The notes beneath the pieces were generated by a model, which did not search any database, was not told where the DNA came from, and saw only the letters and a list, made by a program, of their open reading frames with translations. A program made the position numbers and the translations under genes. 64,000 nucleotides of DNA from NCBI RefSeq assembly GCF_030705415.1, contig NZ_JAUZED010000001.1:1-64000 (forward strand), written 5' to 3'. This document shows positions 26,294 to 34,850 of the stretch, piece after piece (the stretch's first letter is position 1; the number at the start of each line of letters is the position of its first letter). This stretch comes from Curtobacterium sp. A7_M15 (GTDB lineage Bacteria; Actinomycetota; Actinomycetes; Actinomycetales; Microbacteriaceae).

Positions 26294-27301
26294 TCAGCGC
26301 GACGCCACGCTCGCGCGCTCGACGATCCGGTGCGGCACGACGACGGTCTCGGGCGGAGCCTGGCGGTCCTCGATCCGCCGGCTGAGCAGGTCGAGGGCTG
26401 CCGTCGCGAACGCCCGCCGGTCGAACGACACCGTGCTGAGCGCCGGGATCGCGTAGGCGGCACCGTCGACGTCGTCGAACCCGATCACGCTCACCTGCTC
26501 GGGGACCCGGACACCCCGGGCCGCGAGGACGTGCAGCACCCCGAACGCGATCGAGTCCGTGAAGGCGAACACGGCGTCGGGCAGCGGGTGCTCGTCGAGC
26601 CACGCCGCGAAGGCCGACGCAGCCGCGCTGGTCGACCACGCCGGCAGCGGGACCCGGAGCCCCGGGTCGGGAGCGATGCCGGCCGTCTCGAGCGCGGCGA
26701 GGTACCCGCGCTCCCGCAGCTCGCTCGTCGCGGTGGCCTCGACCGCGCGGGCGGCACCGACGATCGCGATGCGCCGGTGTCCCCGTCCGACGAGGTACGA
26801 GGTGACCTGCTCGGCCGCAGCACGGCTGTCGACGTGCACCTGGTCGACGTGCTCGGGCTCCACCTCGCCGATGACGACCGTCGGGGGCAGCCCCTCGGCC
26901 CCGGCGAGCACGCTCGCGCTGAGCGACACCGGGTTGAGGATCAGCCCGTCGACGAGGTGCGCGCGGGCCCGCGACACGAGTTCGCGTTCCCGCTCGGGGT
27001 CGTTGCCCGTCTGGTCGAGCTGCACGGTCCAGCCGCGCTCCCGGGAGAGCTCGACGAACCACTGCGCGAGTTCGGCGGAGTAGGCGCTGCCCATCTCGGG
27101 GAGCGTCAGGGCGATCGCGCCGGACCGACCGTTGCGCAGGCCGCGGGCCGACAGGTTCGGCACGTAGTCGAGTTCGGCGAGGGCCTGTTCGACCCGCGCA
27201 CGGGTCTCCGGGCGCACCACGACACCGCCGTTGATGACGTTGGAGACGGTCTTCGGCGACACCCCGGCGAGGGCAGCCACGTCCCGCACGGTCGCGCGCA
27301 T
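26294..27301 (-). CDS. LacI-family transcriptional regulator
   Basis: The protein is 335 aa. The helix-turn-helix and hinge (1-55) read RATVRDVAALAGVSPKTVSNVING, followed by a periplasmic-binding-protein-like sugar domain. It lies close to two Gfo/Idh/MocA oxidoreductases and an LplABC-type transporter, and a core AAACGTTT site typical of LacI operators lies in their divergent promoter region. It therefore probably represses that sugar locus. TACGCT 7 nt before the ATG suggests leaderless expression. Confidence 0.93.
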   Translation of the reverse strand: MRATVRDVAALAGVSPKTVSNVINGGVVVRPETRARVEQALAELDYVPNLSARGLRNGRSGAIALTLPEMGSAYSAELAQWFVELSRERGWTVQLDQTGNDPERERELVSRARAHLVDGLILNPVSLSASVLAGAEGLPPTVVIGEVEPEHVDQVHVDSRAAAEQVTSYLVGRGHRRIAIVGAARAVEATATSELRERGYLAALETAGIAPDPGLRVPLPAWSTSAAASAFAAWLDEHPLPDAVFAFTDSIAFGVLHVLAARGVRVPEQVSVIGFDDVDGAAYAIPALSTVSFDRRAFATAALDLLSRRIEDRQAPPETVVVPHRIVERASVASR

Positions 27302-27328
27302 CGCCACGAGCGTAGCGCGGCTGCCGAC

Positions 27329-28066
27329 TCAGGGGCGCACGTACCGGTGCACGTACGTCGTGTAGCCGACGGGGACGGTCGCGCTGTCGGCGGTCTCCGG
27401 GTCCTCGTCGAGCACGCTCCGCACCCGGTCGAGCAGGGCGGAGCGCTCCGCCGGCGGGAGCACGATCACGTAGCTGCGCGAGGCGATCATGTCGAGGAAC
27501 GCCGACCGTTCCTGCTCGTGCACCCACGGGAACCGCTCGTGCTCGACGGCGTCGCCGTCGAACGGCGGCCCGACGACCGGTGCGCTCTGCACGCTCGCCC
27601 GCGACTCGGGCTGGGACAGGATCGCACTGATCCGGGCGGACCACGGCCGGGTCTCGTCGCGGACGTTCCACACCAGGCCGAGGACGCCGCCCGGGCGGAG
27701 GACCCGGGCCACCTCGCGCGCGCCCTGCACCGGGTCCACCCAGTGCCACGCCTGCGCGAAGGTCACGGCGTCCGCGCTCGCGTCGGCCAGGGGGATCGAC
27801 TCGCCGGTGCCCGCGAGTGCCCGCACGTCCGGCAGCACCGCGGTGAGCCGCTCGCGCATCGCCGGGTCCGGTTCGACGGCGACGACCTCGGCGGCGCGTC
27901 CGACGAGGCTCCGCGTGAACTTGCCGGTCCCCGCGCCGACGTCGGCGACGAGTCGGGCGTCCGCCGGCAGGAGCCAGTCGACCGTCGCGTCCGGGTACTC
28001 CGGCCGACCGCGCTCGTACGCATCTGCCGCGGCTCCGAACGAGTTGGCGTACTGCTCCGGGCTCAT
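27329..28066 (-). CDS. Class I SAM-dependent methyltransferase
   Basis: The protein is 245 aa. Motif I is VADVGAGTGKFT (about 40-51), followed by VAVEPDPAM (motif II), and DAVTFAQAWHWV (post-I region) is typical of methyltransferase type 11 proteins. LRPGGVLGLVWNV marks motif III. It is most like small-molecule methyltransferases. It lies just upstream of the LacI gene on the same strand, which could make it part of that transcript. The substrate is unknown. Confidence 0.9.
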   Translation of the reverse strand: MSPEQYANSFGAAADAYERGRPEYPDATVDWLLPADARLVADVGAGTGKFTRSLVGRAAEVVAVEPDPAMRERLTAVLPDVRALAGTGESIPLADASADAVTFAQAWHWVDPVQGAREVARVLRPGGVLGLVWNVRDETRPWSARISAILSQPESRASVQSAPVVGPPFDGDAVEHERFPWVHEQERSAFLDMIASRSYVIVLPPAERSALLDRVRSVLDEDPETADSATVPVGYTTYVHRYVRP

Positions 28067-28096
28067 GCGTCCAGCATGCCCCGACCGCGCGCGTGG

Positions 28097-28194
28097 CGGA
28101 CGGGAGGCGCGGGTCGGGCTGGTCGCGCGCCTCCTGTCCGGCCGTGTGGCGGACGGGAGGCGCGGGTCGACGCCGCCACGTGCCTCCCGTCCGC
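28097..28194. repeat. Two tandem palindromic repeats (GGAGGCGCGG family)
   Basis: Copy one has arms at 28097-28111 and 28126-28140 (15 bp, one mismatch). Copy two has arms at 28149-28161 and 28182-28194 (13 bp, perfect). Together they fill the gap between the oxidoreductase stop (28220) and the methyltransferase start (28066). Tandem arrangement is unique in this window. Confidence 0.8.
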
Positions 28195-28219
28195 TGTCGT
28201 CGCCGCGGCCACGCGACGG

Positions 28220-29245
28220 TCACGCTGTCGGGACGGCCACCGTCCGGCCGGTCCGCACCGACTCCTGCGCCGCGAGGACGATCGACAGCGTCCGCAACCC
28301 GACCTGCACGTCCGGTTGCGGCTGCACGCCTGCCCGCACCCCGTCCAGGAACGTCCGCAGCATCGGCACGTCGTGGTCCGCGCCGTACCGCAGTTCGATC
28401 GGGCGGCCGCTGACCGCGTCGAGTCCTCGGGCGGCGGCTCCGAAGAAGTCCACCGACACCGTGCCGCCCGTCCCGGCCACGTCCAACGTCAGGCCGCCCC
28501 ACGCCGGCGAGGTGTCGGGCCGGCTCCACGAGCAGTCGATCGCGACGACCATGCCCGTGTCGTAGGTGACCGTGACGAGCCCGGCAGTCTCGGCACGTGC
28601 GCGCTCGGCGTGCAGGACCCGGTTCGCGACGGCGGTGACGGACACCGGTCGCGCGCCGGTCAGCCCGTCGACGAGGTCGGCGACGTGCACGACGTGGTCG
28701 ACGATCGCCCCGCCGCCGCTTCGTGCCGGATCCGTGAACCAGTCGCGGGTGAGCGGCAGCATGCCGTTGTTCGCGCCGCGCACCGAGAACACCGTGCCGA
28801 GCGCACCCGACGCCTGCGTGGCGCGCAGCCGCTCGAACGCCGAGGCGAACCGCACCGGGTACGCCATCATGAGCGTGACCCCGGCGCGCTGCACGGCGTC
28901 GCGGATCGCGAGGCCGTCCTCCCACGAGGTGGCGAGCGGCTTCTCGCACAGCACGTGCGCACCGGTGGCGGCTGCCTGTTCCACGAACTCGCGGTGCCGC
29001 GCGTTCTCGCTCGTGATGACGACGGCGTCGGGGCTCCACGCGAGCAGGTCGTCGACCGTGTCGGCGTGGTGGAGCCCGAATGCGTCGGCGAGGTCGGCGC
29101 CGCGGAGCTCGCCGAGGGTCGTGCCGGTCGAGACCCCGCCGGGGTCCGAGCCGCGCACCTCGACGTCGGTCATCGCGGCGAGCGCCGAGAGGTACCCGAT
29201 CGCGTGCGTGTGGGCGAAGGACAGGACGCCGACGCGGAGGGTCAC
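28220..29245 (-). CDS. Gfo/Idh/MocA-family oxidoreductase
   Basis: The protein is 341 aa from a GTG start overlapping the upstream oxidoreductase stop (GTGA). The N-terminal Rossmann domain lacks a perfect GxGxxG (RVGVLSFAHTHAIGY). HVLCEKPLA is the family nicotinamide-site motif, and GGGAIVDHVVHVADL carries the catalytic-region His. Such enzymes oxidise sugars or inositols. Pairing with a second family member and a sugar ABC transporter suggests stepwise catabolism of an imported sugar or uronate. Confidence 0.9.
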   Translation of the reverse strand: MTLRVGVLSFAHTHAIGYLSALAAMTDVEVRGSDPGGVSTGTTLGELRGADLADAFGLHHADTVDDLLAWSPDAVVITSENARHREFVEQAAATGAHVLCEKPLATSWEDGLAIRDAVQRAGVTLMMAYPVRFASAFERLRATQASGALGTVFSVRGANNGMLPLTRDWFTDPARSGGGAIVDHVVHVADLVDGLTGARPVSVTAVANRVLHAERARAETAGLVTVTYDTGMVVAIDCSWSRPDTSPAWGGLTLDVAGTGGTVSVDFFGAAARGLDAVSGRPIELRYGADHDVPMLRTFLDGVRAGVQPQPDVQVGLRTLSIVLAAQESVRTGRTVAVPTA

Positions 29246-30264
29246 AGCGTCACCTCCACGGGCTGTCCGGACTCGATCGACGCCAGGGCCGCGTTGGCGA
29301 TGTGCACCGCGACGGCACCGTCCGCCGCGCTGACGCGGGGGAGGGGGCCGCCGTCGAACGCGGCGACGAAGTCCGCGAGCTCGAGGGCGTACGGGTCCTC
29401 GGCGGGGTCGACGGGCGGCAGGAACCCGTCGACGGCGGTCGGGGTCGCGAGGTCGGCGCGGGTGTCCTCCTCGGCGAGGGACGAGTGCGACAGGCTGCCG
29501 AGCGTGCCGGTCACGGAGTACTCGGTGCTGAAGGCGAGGTGCTGCGGTCCCCAGAGTCCGGCGACGTGGCTGATCGCGCCGGACGCGTGCGTGAGGAGCA
29601 CGTGCGCGGCCTCGACCGGGTGCTCGTCGTCGCCCGCCCGGACCGTGACGGCGGACACACGGGTGACCGGACCGGCGACCCAGCGGGCGATGTCGAGGTC
29701 GTGGATCATCTGGTCCATCACGATGCCGCCGGACTGCGCCGGGTCGCCGAACCACGCGACGCGGGTGGGGAACGCCCCGGAGCGGGAGAAGCGCAGGACG
29801 GCGAGGTCGCCCAGGAGGCCCGTCGTGACGGCGTCGTGCAGCCGTCGGTACGCGGGGAACCAGCGGACGACGTGGGCCGGGTAGAGCTGCAGGCCCGCGT
29901 CGGCCGCCCCTGTGACGAGGTCGTCGGCGTCGGCGTCGGTGCGGGCGAGGGGCTTCTCCGAGACGACGTGCTTGCCCGCCGCGAGTGCTGCGCGGACGAC
30001 GGCGGCGTGGGCAGGTGTCGGGACGACGACGTCGACGACGTCGACCGCGGCGAGCAGGTCGTCGAGTGAGTCGGCGACGGTGATCGTGCTGCCGGCGCGT
30101 GCGGCCTCGTCCGAGAACGCGGCGGCGAGCTCGGGTGCGCCGTCCAGCGAGTGCACCACGAGGTCGCCGAGGCGGAGCAGACCGGGGACGTGGGCGACCG
30201 CGATGCCGCCGGCACCCACGAGTCCGATCCGCCGGCGTGGTCGGGGCATGGACTGCGTCGTCAT
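29242..30264 (-). CDS. Gfo/Idh/MocA-family oxidoreductase
   Basis: The protein is 340 aa. NAD(P)-binding GLVGAGGIAVAHVPGLLRLG is near the N-terminus, and HVVSEKPLA and QSGGIVMDQMIHDLDI follow with the usual catalytic His/Asp region. The start gives MTTQSMPRPRRR; a second ATG five codons later is possible. It is divergent from the transporter genes and shares with them the AAACGTTT site at 30342. It likely works with the overlapping downstream oxidoreductase. Confidence 0.91.
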   Translation of the reverse strand: MTTQSMPRPRRRIGLVGAGGIAVAHVPGLLRLGDLVVHSLDGAPELAAAFSDEAARAGSTITVADSLDDLLAAVDVVDVVVPTPAHAAVVRAALAAGKHVVSEKPLARTDADADDLVTGAADAGLQLYPAHVVRWFPAYRRLHDAVTTGLLGDLAVLRFSRSGAFPTRVAWFGDPAQSGGIVMDQMIHDLDIARWVAGPVTRVSAVTVRAGDDEHPVEAAHVLLTHASGAISHVAGLWGPQHLAFSTEYSVTGTLGSLSHSSLAEEDTRADLATPTAVDGFLPPVDPAEDPYALELADFVAAFDGGPLPRVSAADGAVAVHIANAALASIESGQPVEVTL

Positions 30265-30341
30265 GGAGCCAGCGTAGGGGTGACGGCGTGGTCGGCGCCG
30301 GTCCGACCCGGCATCGCGGCGATGGACCGTTACAACGATGG

Positions 30342-30349
30342 AAACGTTT
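30342..30349. promoter_or_regulatory. Core LacI-type operator AAACGTTT
   Basis: AAACGTTT is an 8-bp palindrome with a central CpG, the core of many LacI-family operators. It sits in the 156-bp divergent gap between the oxidoreductase (start 30264) and transporter (start 30421) genes. Binding by the nearby LacI regulator is inferred. Confidence 0.6.
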
Positions 30350-30420
30350 GGCAACGGGTTGCCGCACCGTTGCCGTCACCGCCAGGGTCGCTCCAGGAAT
30401 CCAACGGAGGGGGCCACCGA

Positions 30421-31434
30421 GTGACGAAGCTCGACGACCGTGCGACGAGCCGCACGAGGACCGCTGAACAGCGCGACCCACGAGCGGCAGCGCCGCCCGA
30501 CCCCCGGCTCCGCCGGCGCAGCACGTGGCAGCGGATCCGCCGTGACAAGGTGCTGCTGCTCATGGGCCTGCCCGGTGTCGCGCTCCTGCTCGGCTTCCAC
30601 TACCTGCCGCTGCTCGGGAACCTCATCGCGTTCCAGGAGTACCTGCCCTTCGTGCCGCTCGGCCGCAGCCCGTGGGTCGGGTTCGACAACTTCTCGGTGA
30701 TCTTCGACGGTGACCCCGAGTTCCTCCGCGCCCTCGGCAACACGCTGCTCATCACGCTCGTGCAGGTCGTCTTCGTGTTCCCCGCGCCGATCGTCCTCGC
30801 GCTCATGCTCAACTCGCTGCTCTCCGAGCGCATCAAGCAGGTCGTGCAGTCCGTGCTGTACCTGCCGCACTTCCTGTCGTGGGTGATCGTCGTCGCGGTG
30901 TTCCAGCAAATCCTCGGTGGCTCGGGGCTCGTGAACAACGCCATCCGAGCAGCCGGCGGTGACGCGATCGACTTCCTCGGCAACCCGAACGGCTTCATCG
31001 CCCTGCTGACCAGCCAGGTGATCTGGAAGGACACCGGGTGGGCGACGATCCTCTTCCTCGCCGTCCTCAGCCAGATCGACGCGAGTCTGTACGAGGCGGC
31101 GAAGATGGACGGCGCGAGTCGCTGGCGGCAGCTCTGGCACGTGACCCTGCCCGGCATGCGCGGGATCATCATCCTGCTGCTCATCCTCCGGCTCGGCGAC
31201 TCCCTGACCGTCGGGTTCGAGCAGATCCTCCTGCAGCAGCAGGCCGTCGGGCGGGCCGCGAGCGAGGTCCTCGACACCTACGTCTACAACAACGGCGTCC
31301 TCGGCGGGCAGTGGGGCGTCGCCGCAGCGGTCGGGCTCGTGAAGGGCGTCGTCGGCGTCCTGCTCGTCCTCGGCGCCAACAAGCTCGCGCACGTCTTCGG
31401 CGAAGCGGGCGTCTACCAGAAGGAGGCGAAGTGA
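30421..31434 (+). CDS. Sugar ABC transporter permease, LplB type
   Basis: The protein is 337 aa from a GTG start with GGAGGG about 10 nt upstream. A charged N-terminus (1-38) precedes six helices of the CUT1 permease fold. GVALLLGFHYLPLLGNLIAFQ is the first, and the EAA loop EAAKMDGASRWRQLWHVTLP is near residues 223-242 and would contact the ATPase. It matches LplB/YtrG-like permeases for oligosaccharides. It overlaps the next permease by four bases. Confidence 0.92.
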   Translation: MTKLDDRATSRTRTAEQRDPRAAAPPDPRLRRRSTWQRIRRDKVLLLMGLPGVALLLGFHYLPLLGNLIAFQEYLPFVPLGRSPWVGFDNFSVIFDGDPEFLRALGNTLLITLVQVVFVFPAPIVLALMLNSLLSERIKQVVQSVLYLPHFLSWVIVVAVFQQILGGSGLVNNAIRAAGGDAIDFLGNPNGFIALLTSQVIWKDTGWATILFLAVLSQIDASLYEAAKMDGASRWRQLWHVTLPGMRGIIILLLILRLGDSLTVGFEQILLQQQAVGRAASEVLDTYVYNNGVLGGQWGVAAAVGLVKGVVGVLLVLGANKLAHVFGEAGVYQKEAK

Positions 31435-32357
31435 CCGCCACGCACACCGTGACCGTCCCCGGGACGAAGAAGCGCCGCCGCGGCGGCCCGGACGCGCCCC
31501 CGCTGCCCGGACGGCTGCTCACCGGCTCCGTCCTGCTCGTGATCTGCCTCGTCGTCATCCTGCCGTTCGTCGGGATCGTGTCGACGAGTCTCGCGCCCGT
31601 CGCCCAGGTGAACGACGCCGGCGGGTTCGTGATGTGGCCCGAGGGCATCGACCTCGGCGCGTACCAGAGCATCTTCGCCGGCGGCGTCGTCACCCGCGCG
31701 ATGCTCGTCAGCATCGGGATCACCGTGGTCGGGACCCTCATCAGCCTCTTCGTCAGCGCGATGCTCGCCTACGCCCTGAGCCGTCCGGGATCGTACGGAT
31801 CCGGGTTCGTCCTGAGCCTCGTGCTGGTCAGCCTGCTGTTCGCACCGGGGCTCATCCCGAACTACCTCGTCGTGAAGGAGTTCGGGCTGCTCGACTCGTA
31901 CTGGGCGCTCATCCTGCCGACGGCCCTCAGCGCGTTCAACGTCATCGTGATGCGGTCGTTCTTCATGGCGATCCCGAAGGAACTCATCGAGTCCGCCCGC
32001 ATCGACGGCGCCGGCGACTTCCAGGTGTTCTGGCGGATCGTGCTCCCGCTGTCGAAGGCCGTCCTCGCCGTGATCGGGCTCTTCTACGCGGTCGGCTACT
32101 GGAACGCCTTCTTCAACGCGTTGCTCTACATCAACGACACCGCGAAGTGGCCACTCCAGCTCGTGCTGCGCACCTACGTCATCAACAACGCGCAGCTGGG
32201 CGGCGCCGACCTCGGCACGTCCTCCGACGCACTGCCCCCGCAGGCCTCGATCCAGATGGCGATCCTCGTCGTCTCGATCGTGCCGATCCTCATCGTCTAC
32301 CCGTTCCTGCAGCGGCACTTCGCCAAGGGTGTCCTGACCGGCGCCGTGAAGGGCTGA
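31431..32357 (+). CDS. Sugar ABC transporter permease, LplC type
   Basis: The protein is 308 aa from a GTG start coupled to the upstream permease (GTGA). Six helices are predicted, with EAA-loop sequence ELIESARIDGAGDFQVFWRIVLPLS near 183-207. LFYAVGYWNAFFNALLYI is the LplC/YtcP family signature. It forms the heterodimeric channel with the LplB-type protein. No ATPase gene is present, so it probably uses a shared MsmK-type ATPase encoded elsewhere. Confidence 0.92.
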   Translation: MTATHTVTVPGTKKRRRGGPDAPPLPGRLLTGSVLLVICLVVILPFVGIVSTSLAPVAQVNDAGGFVMWPEGIDLGAYQSIFAGGVVTRAMLVSIGITVVGTLISLFVSAMLAYALSRPGSYGSGFVLSLVLVSLLFAPGLIPNYLVVKEFGLLDSYWALILPTALSAFNVIVMRSFFMAIPKELIESARIDGAGDFQVFWRIVLPLSKAVLAVIGLFYAVGYWNAFFNALLYINDTAKWPLQLVLRTYVINNAQLGGADLGTSSDALPPQASIQMAILVVSIVPILIVYPFLQRHFAKGVLTGAVKG

Positions 32358-32360
32358 ACC

Positions 32361-33980
32361 ATGACCACGTCCATCAGCCGCCGCGGGTTCGTCGCCGGCG
32401 GACTCGGCATCGCCGCCACGACCCTCCTGGCCAGCTGCTCCACCGTCACCCGGTCGACCGACGTCACGGCGATCAACAAGGCCGTCGAACTGCCGGACTA
32501 CGTGCCCTGGACCGGCGGCCCCGAGCCCGTCCTCCCGAAGACGAGCCCGCTCATGCCGAGCGCCTTCCGGAAGATCCCGGCGACGCTCGTGCCGACCAGG
32601 GGCAAGCCGGGCGACGGTTCGGCCGTGCAGGGCAGCGTCCCCACCAACTCGCCCGTCCCGCCGTCGAAGGGGAGCAACCCGTACTGGCAGGGCCTCGACG
32701 AGCGGATGGGGATCGACCTCGACCTGACGATCACCCCGGGCGCGGACTTCGGCAACAAGTTCGCCACCCAGGTCGCCGGCGACACCCTCGGCGACGTGTT
32801 CACGATCAACCAAGCGTTCTCGTACCTGCCGCAGTTCCTCGAGGCGAAGGCCGCCGACCTCAGCCCCTACCTGTCCGGCAGCGGCATCCGCGACTACCCG
32901 TACCTGGCGAACCTGCCGACGGCGTCGTGGCGCGGGACGGTGTTCTCGGGCGGCATCTACGGCGTCCCCGTGCCCCGGGGGCCGCTGACCTCGCAGGCGC
33001 TGCACCGTCGCCAGGACGTCTTCGAGCGGCTCGGCGTCGACCCGTCGTTCTCGAGCGTCGACGAGTTCGTGCGCCTCTGCCGCGAGGTCTCCGACCCCCA
33101 CGCGAACCGCTGGGCCGTCGCCTCGGTACCGACGAACATCATCGCGCCGATGCTCGGCCTGCCGAATCAGTGGCGGCAGCGGGGCGGACGGCTCACCCAC
33201 ATGTACGAGCTCGAGGAGTACGTGGAACTCCTCGACGTCTCACGTCGGCTCATCGCCGAGGACCTCGTCCACCCGGACAGCATCACTGCCTACAACGGCA
33301 AGGTCTGGTTCGTGCAGGGCTCGGCGCTGATGCTCTCCGACACGTACAGCGCGATCCCCGGGCTCCTGCAGCAGGCGACGCCCGGTTCCGGCTTCGAGCT
33401 GACGATCGCCCCCTTCGTCGGACCGTCCGGAGGCGCCGCGAAGCCCTGGCTGGGCGACCCGAACAACACGATCACCTCCGTGGCCGCAGGTTCGGAGTCT
33501 CGTGTCCGGATGCTCCTCGAGGTCCTGAACTGGTGCGCGTCACCGTTCGGCACCGAGGCCTGGACCTACCGCAAGTTCGGCATCGAGGGGCGTGACTTCG
33601 AGTACCGCGACGGCGCCCCGGTCCTGACGAAGACCGGCAACAGCGAGACCGCGCTCGGCGAGTTCCCGCTGCAGTACTTCACCGAGTGCCCGCTGCCGCT
33701 GTACTACGCGGGCAACCCGACGATGACCGACACCGTGTACGAGTCGCTGTCGTCCTGGCTCGACCGCGGACTGCCGAACCCCGTCTACGGCCTGTACTCG
33801 CCGACGAACTCGACGAAGGGCCCGGCGATCGGCACGTTCGCGACGAACGCGATCAACGACGTGCTGCTCGGTCGGGCGAAGGTCTCGTCCTGGAGGACGA
33901 CGGTGCGCGACTGGCGTCGCCGCGGCGGCGACGCGATCCGGCGCGAGTACGAGCAGGCGCTGGAGGCGCGCGCCGCCTGA
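32361..33980 (+). CDS. Sugar-binding lipoprotein, LplA type
   Basis: The protein is 539 aa. SRRGFVAG (residues 6-13) is a twin-arginine signal, and LLASC provides a lipobox with Cys26, so it should be a Tat-exported lipoprotein. The body is a large family-1 solute-binding domain with WQGLDERMGIDLDL and KFGIEGRDFEYRDG, like LplA/YtcQ. It starts 3 bp after the LplC-type gene. It delivers an oligosaccharide to the permease pair. The ligand is unknown. Confidence 0.92.
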   Translation: MTTSISRRGFVAGGLGIAATTLLASCSTVTRSTDVTAINKAVELPDYVPWTGGPEPVLPKTSPLMPSAFRKIPATLVPTRGKPGDGSAVQGSVPTNSPVPPSKGSNPYWQGLDERMGIDLDLTITPGADFGNKFATQVAGDTLGDVFTINQAFSYLPQFLEAKAADLSPYLSGSGIRDYPYLANLPTASWRGTVFSGGIYGVPVPRGPLTSQALHRRQDVFERLGVDPSFSSVDEFVRLCREVSDPHANRWAVASVPTNIIAPMLGLPNQWRQRGGRLTHMYELEEYVELLDVSRRLIAEDLVHPDSITAYNGKVWFVQGSALMLSDTYSAIPGLLQQATPGSGFELTIAPFVGPSGGAAKPWLGDPNNTITSVAAGSESRVRMLLEVLNWCASPFGTEAWTYRKFGIEGRDFEYRDGAPVLTKTGNSETALGEFPLQYFTECPLPLYYAGNPTMTDTVYESLSSWLDRGLPNPVYGLYSPTNSTKGPAIGTFATNAINDVLLGRAKVSSWRTTVRDWRRRGGDAIRREYEQALEARAA

Positions 33981-34000
33981 CGCGGCTGGTGACGGACCGT

Positions 34001-34045
34001 CGGACGCGAGGCGCGGGTCGGCCCCGCCCCGCGCCGCCCGTTCCG
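34001..34045. repeat. Degenerate palindromic repeat (GGAGGCGCGG family)
   Basis: CGGACGCGAGGCGCGGG and CCCGCGCCGCCCGTTCCG face each other over a G+C-rich loop. It lies 20 bp past the stop of the sugar-binding lipoprotein gene and may terminate the operon. Confidence 0.6.
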
Positions 34046-34120
34046 CAGCCCGGCGCGTCCACCCCACCCCGACCAGACTCCTCGCCTGGCTCACGGACGT
34101 CCGTATCGGCCTCCGGTCGT

Positions 34121-34166
34121 GACCGTTCCGGTCCGCGGAACCCGGGGATCGCGAACCGGAACGGTC
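34121..34166. terminator. Strong hairpin between the transporter operon and the SRPBCC gene
   Basis: GACCGTTCCGGT (34121-34132) pairs perfectly with ACCGGAACGGTC (34155-34166), with a further CGCG/CGCG pairing inside. It is 140 bp past the lipoprotein stop. It could be a terminator or a regulatory structure. Confidence 0.5.
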
Positions 34167-34220
34167 AACGGCCGGGCGGAGTGCCCGCTCCCGGCGAGTT
34201 CCGTGCCCTACGCTCAGCTC

Positions 34221-34850
34221 GTGGGGAAGCGCGGCATCTACGTCGAGACGGTCATCGACGCCGGCGTCGACCGGGTGTGGGCTGCGACGCAGGACCCCGA
34301 GCAGCACGTCCGGTGGGACCTCCGCTTCTCCGAGATCCTCTCCGAGCCGGCGGACGCCGATGGTGCCGCCCGCTTCACGTACGTCCGGCGCTCTCCGGTG
34401 CACGACGTGCACGGAACCGGCGTGAGCATCGGCGAGCGACGTCGTGCGGACGGCACGCGCACGTCGGCGCTCCGGTTCGCGACCGACGACCGCCTGTCGC
34501 CGATCCGGGCTGGCCGCGGCTACTGGCGGTACGTCCCGACCATCGACGGGCGCACCCGGTTCGTCACCGGCTACGACTACGACTCCGGCTGGGGCCCGCT
34601 CGACCTCGTGGTCCGGCCGCTCCTCGGCTGGGCGACCGCGTGGAGTTTCGACCGACTCCGGATCTGGCTGGAGGGCGGGGCCGAGCCGGAGGCCTGGCCG
34701 CTCACCTCCGTGCTGCAGCCGTGGCGGCGGGGCCGGCCCCGCGCCTCCAGGACCCGTCGCGCACCCGTCGGTGGCACCCGGCGAGGCGACCAGCTGCACG
34801 ACGCGCCCGCCACCCTGGCAGCGCTGCACGACCCGGGAGGCAACCGATGA
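34221..34850 (+). CDS. SRPBCC-family protein
   Basis: The protein is 209 aa from a GTG start with TACGCT 6 nt upstream. The START/Bet v 1-like core spans about 5-155 (IYVETVIDAGVDRVWAATQDPEQHVRWD at the start), suggesting a hydrophobic ligand pocket. The last 50 residues are Arg/Gly-rich and partly encoded by a palindromic repeat copy, so they may be unstructured. It overlaps the next gene (ATGA), so the two are coupled. The ligand is unknown. Confidence 0.8.
   Translation: MGKRGIYVETVIDAGVDRVWAATQDPEQHVRWDLRFSEILSEPADADGAARFTYVRRSPVHDVHGTGVSIGERRRADGTRTSALRFATDDRLSPIRAGRGYWRYVPTIDGRTRFVTGYDYDSGWGPLDLVVRPLLGWATAWSFDRLRIWLEGGAEPEAWPLTSVLQPWRRGRPRASRTRRAPVGGTRRGDQLHDAPATLAALHDPGGNR
34723..34753. 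repeat. Palindromic repeat copy inside the SRPBCC gene
   Basis: GGCGGCGGGG and CCCCGCGCC arms end in the family core CCGCGCCTCCAG. It encodes part of the Arg/Gly-rich C-terminal tail of the SRPBCC protein in frame. Confidence 0.5.

Noticed and set aside
28097-28194. Possible CRISPR-like array
   Set aside because: Only two palindromic copies of unequal length, no spacers of constant size and no cas genes.
25043-29884. Very long open frame on the plus strand (1613 codons)
   Set aside because: It runs opposite to and out of frame with well-supported genes (VOC, LacI, methyltransferase, two oxidoreductases), is rich in Arg/Gly/His and has no domains. High G+C creates such shadow frames.
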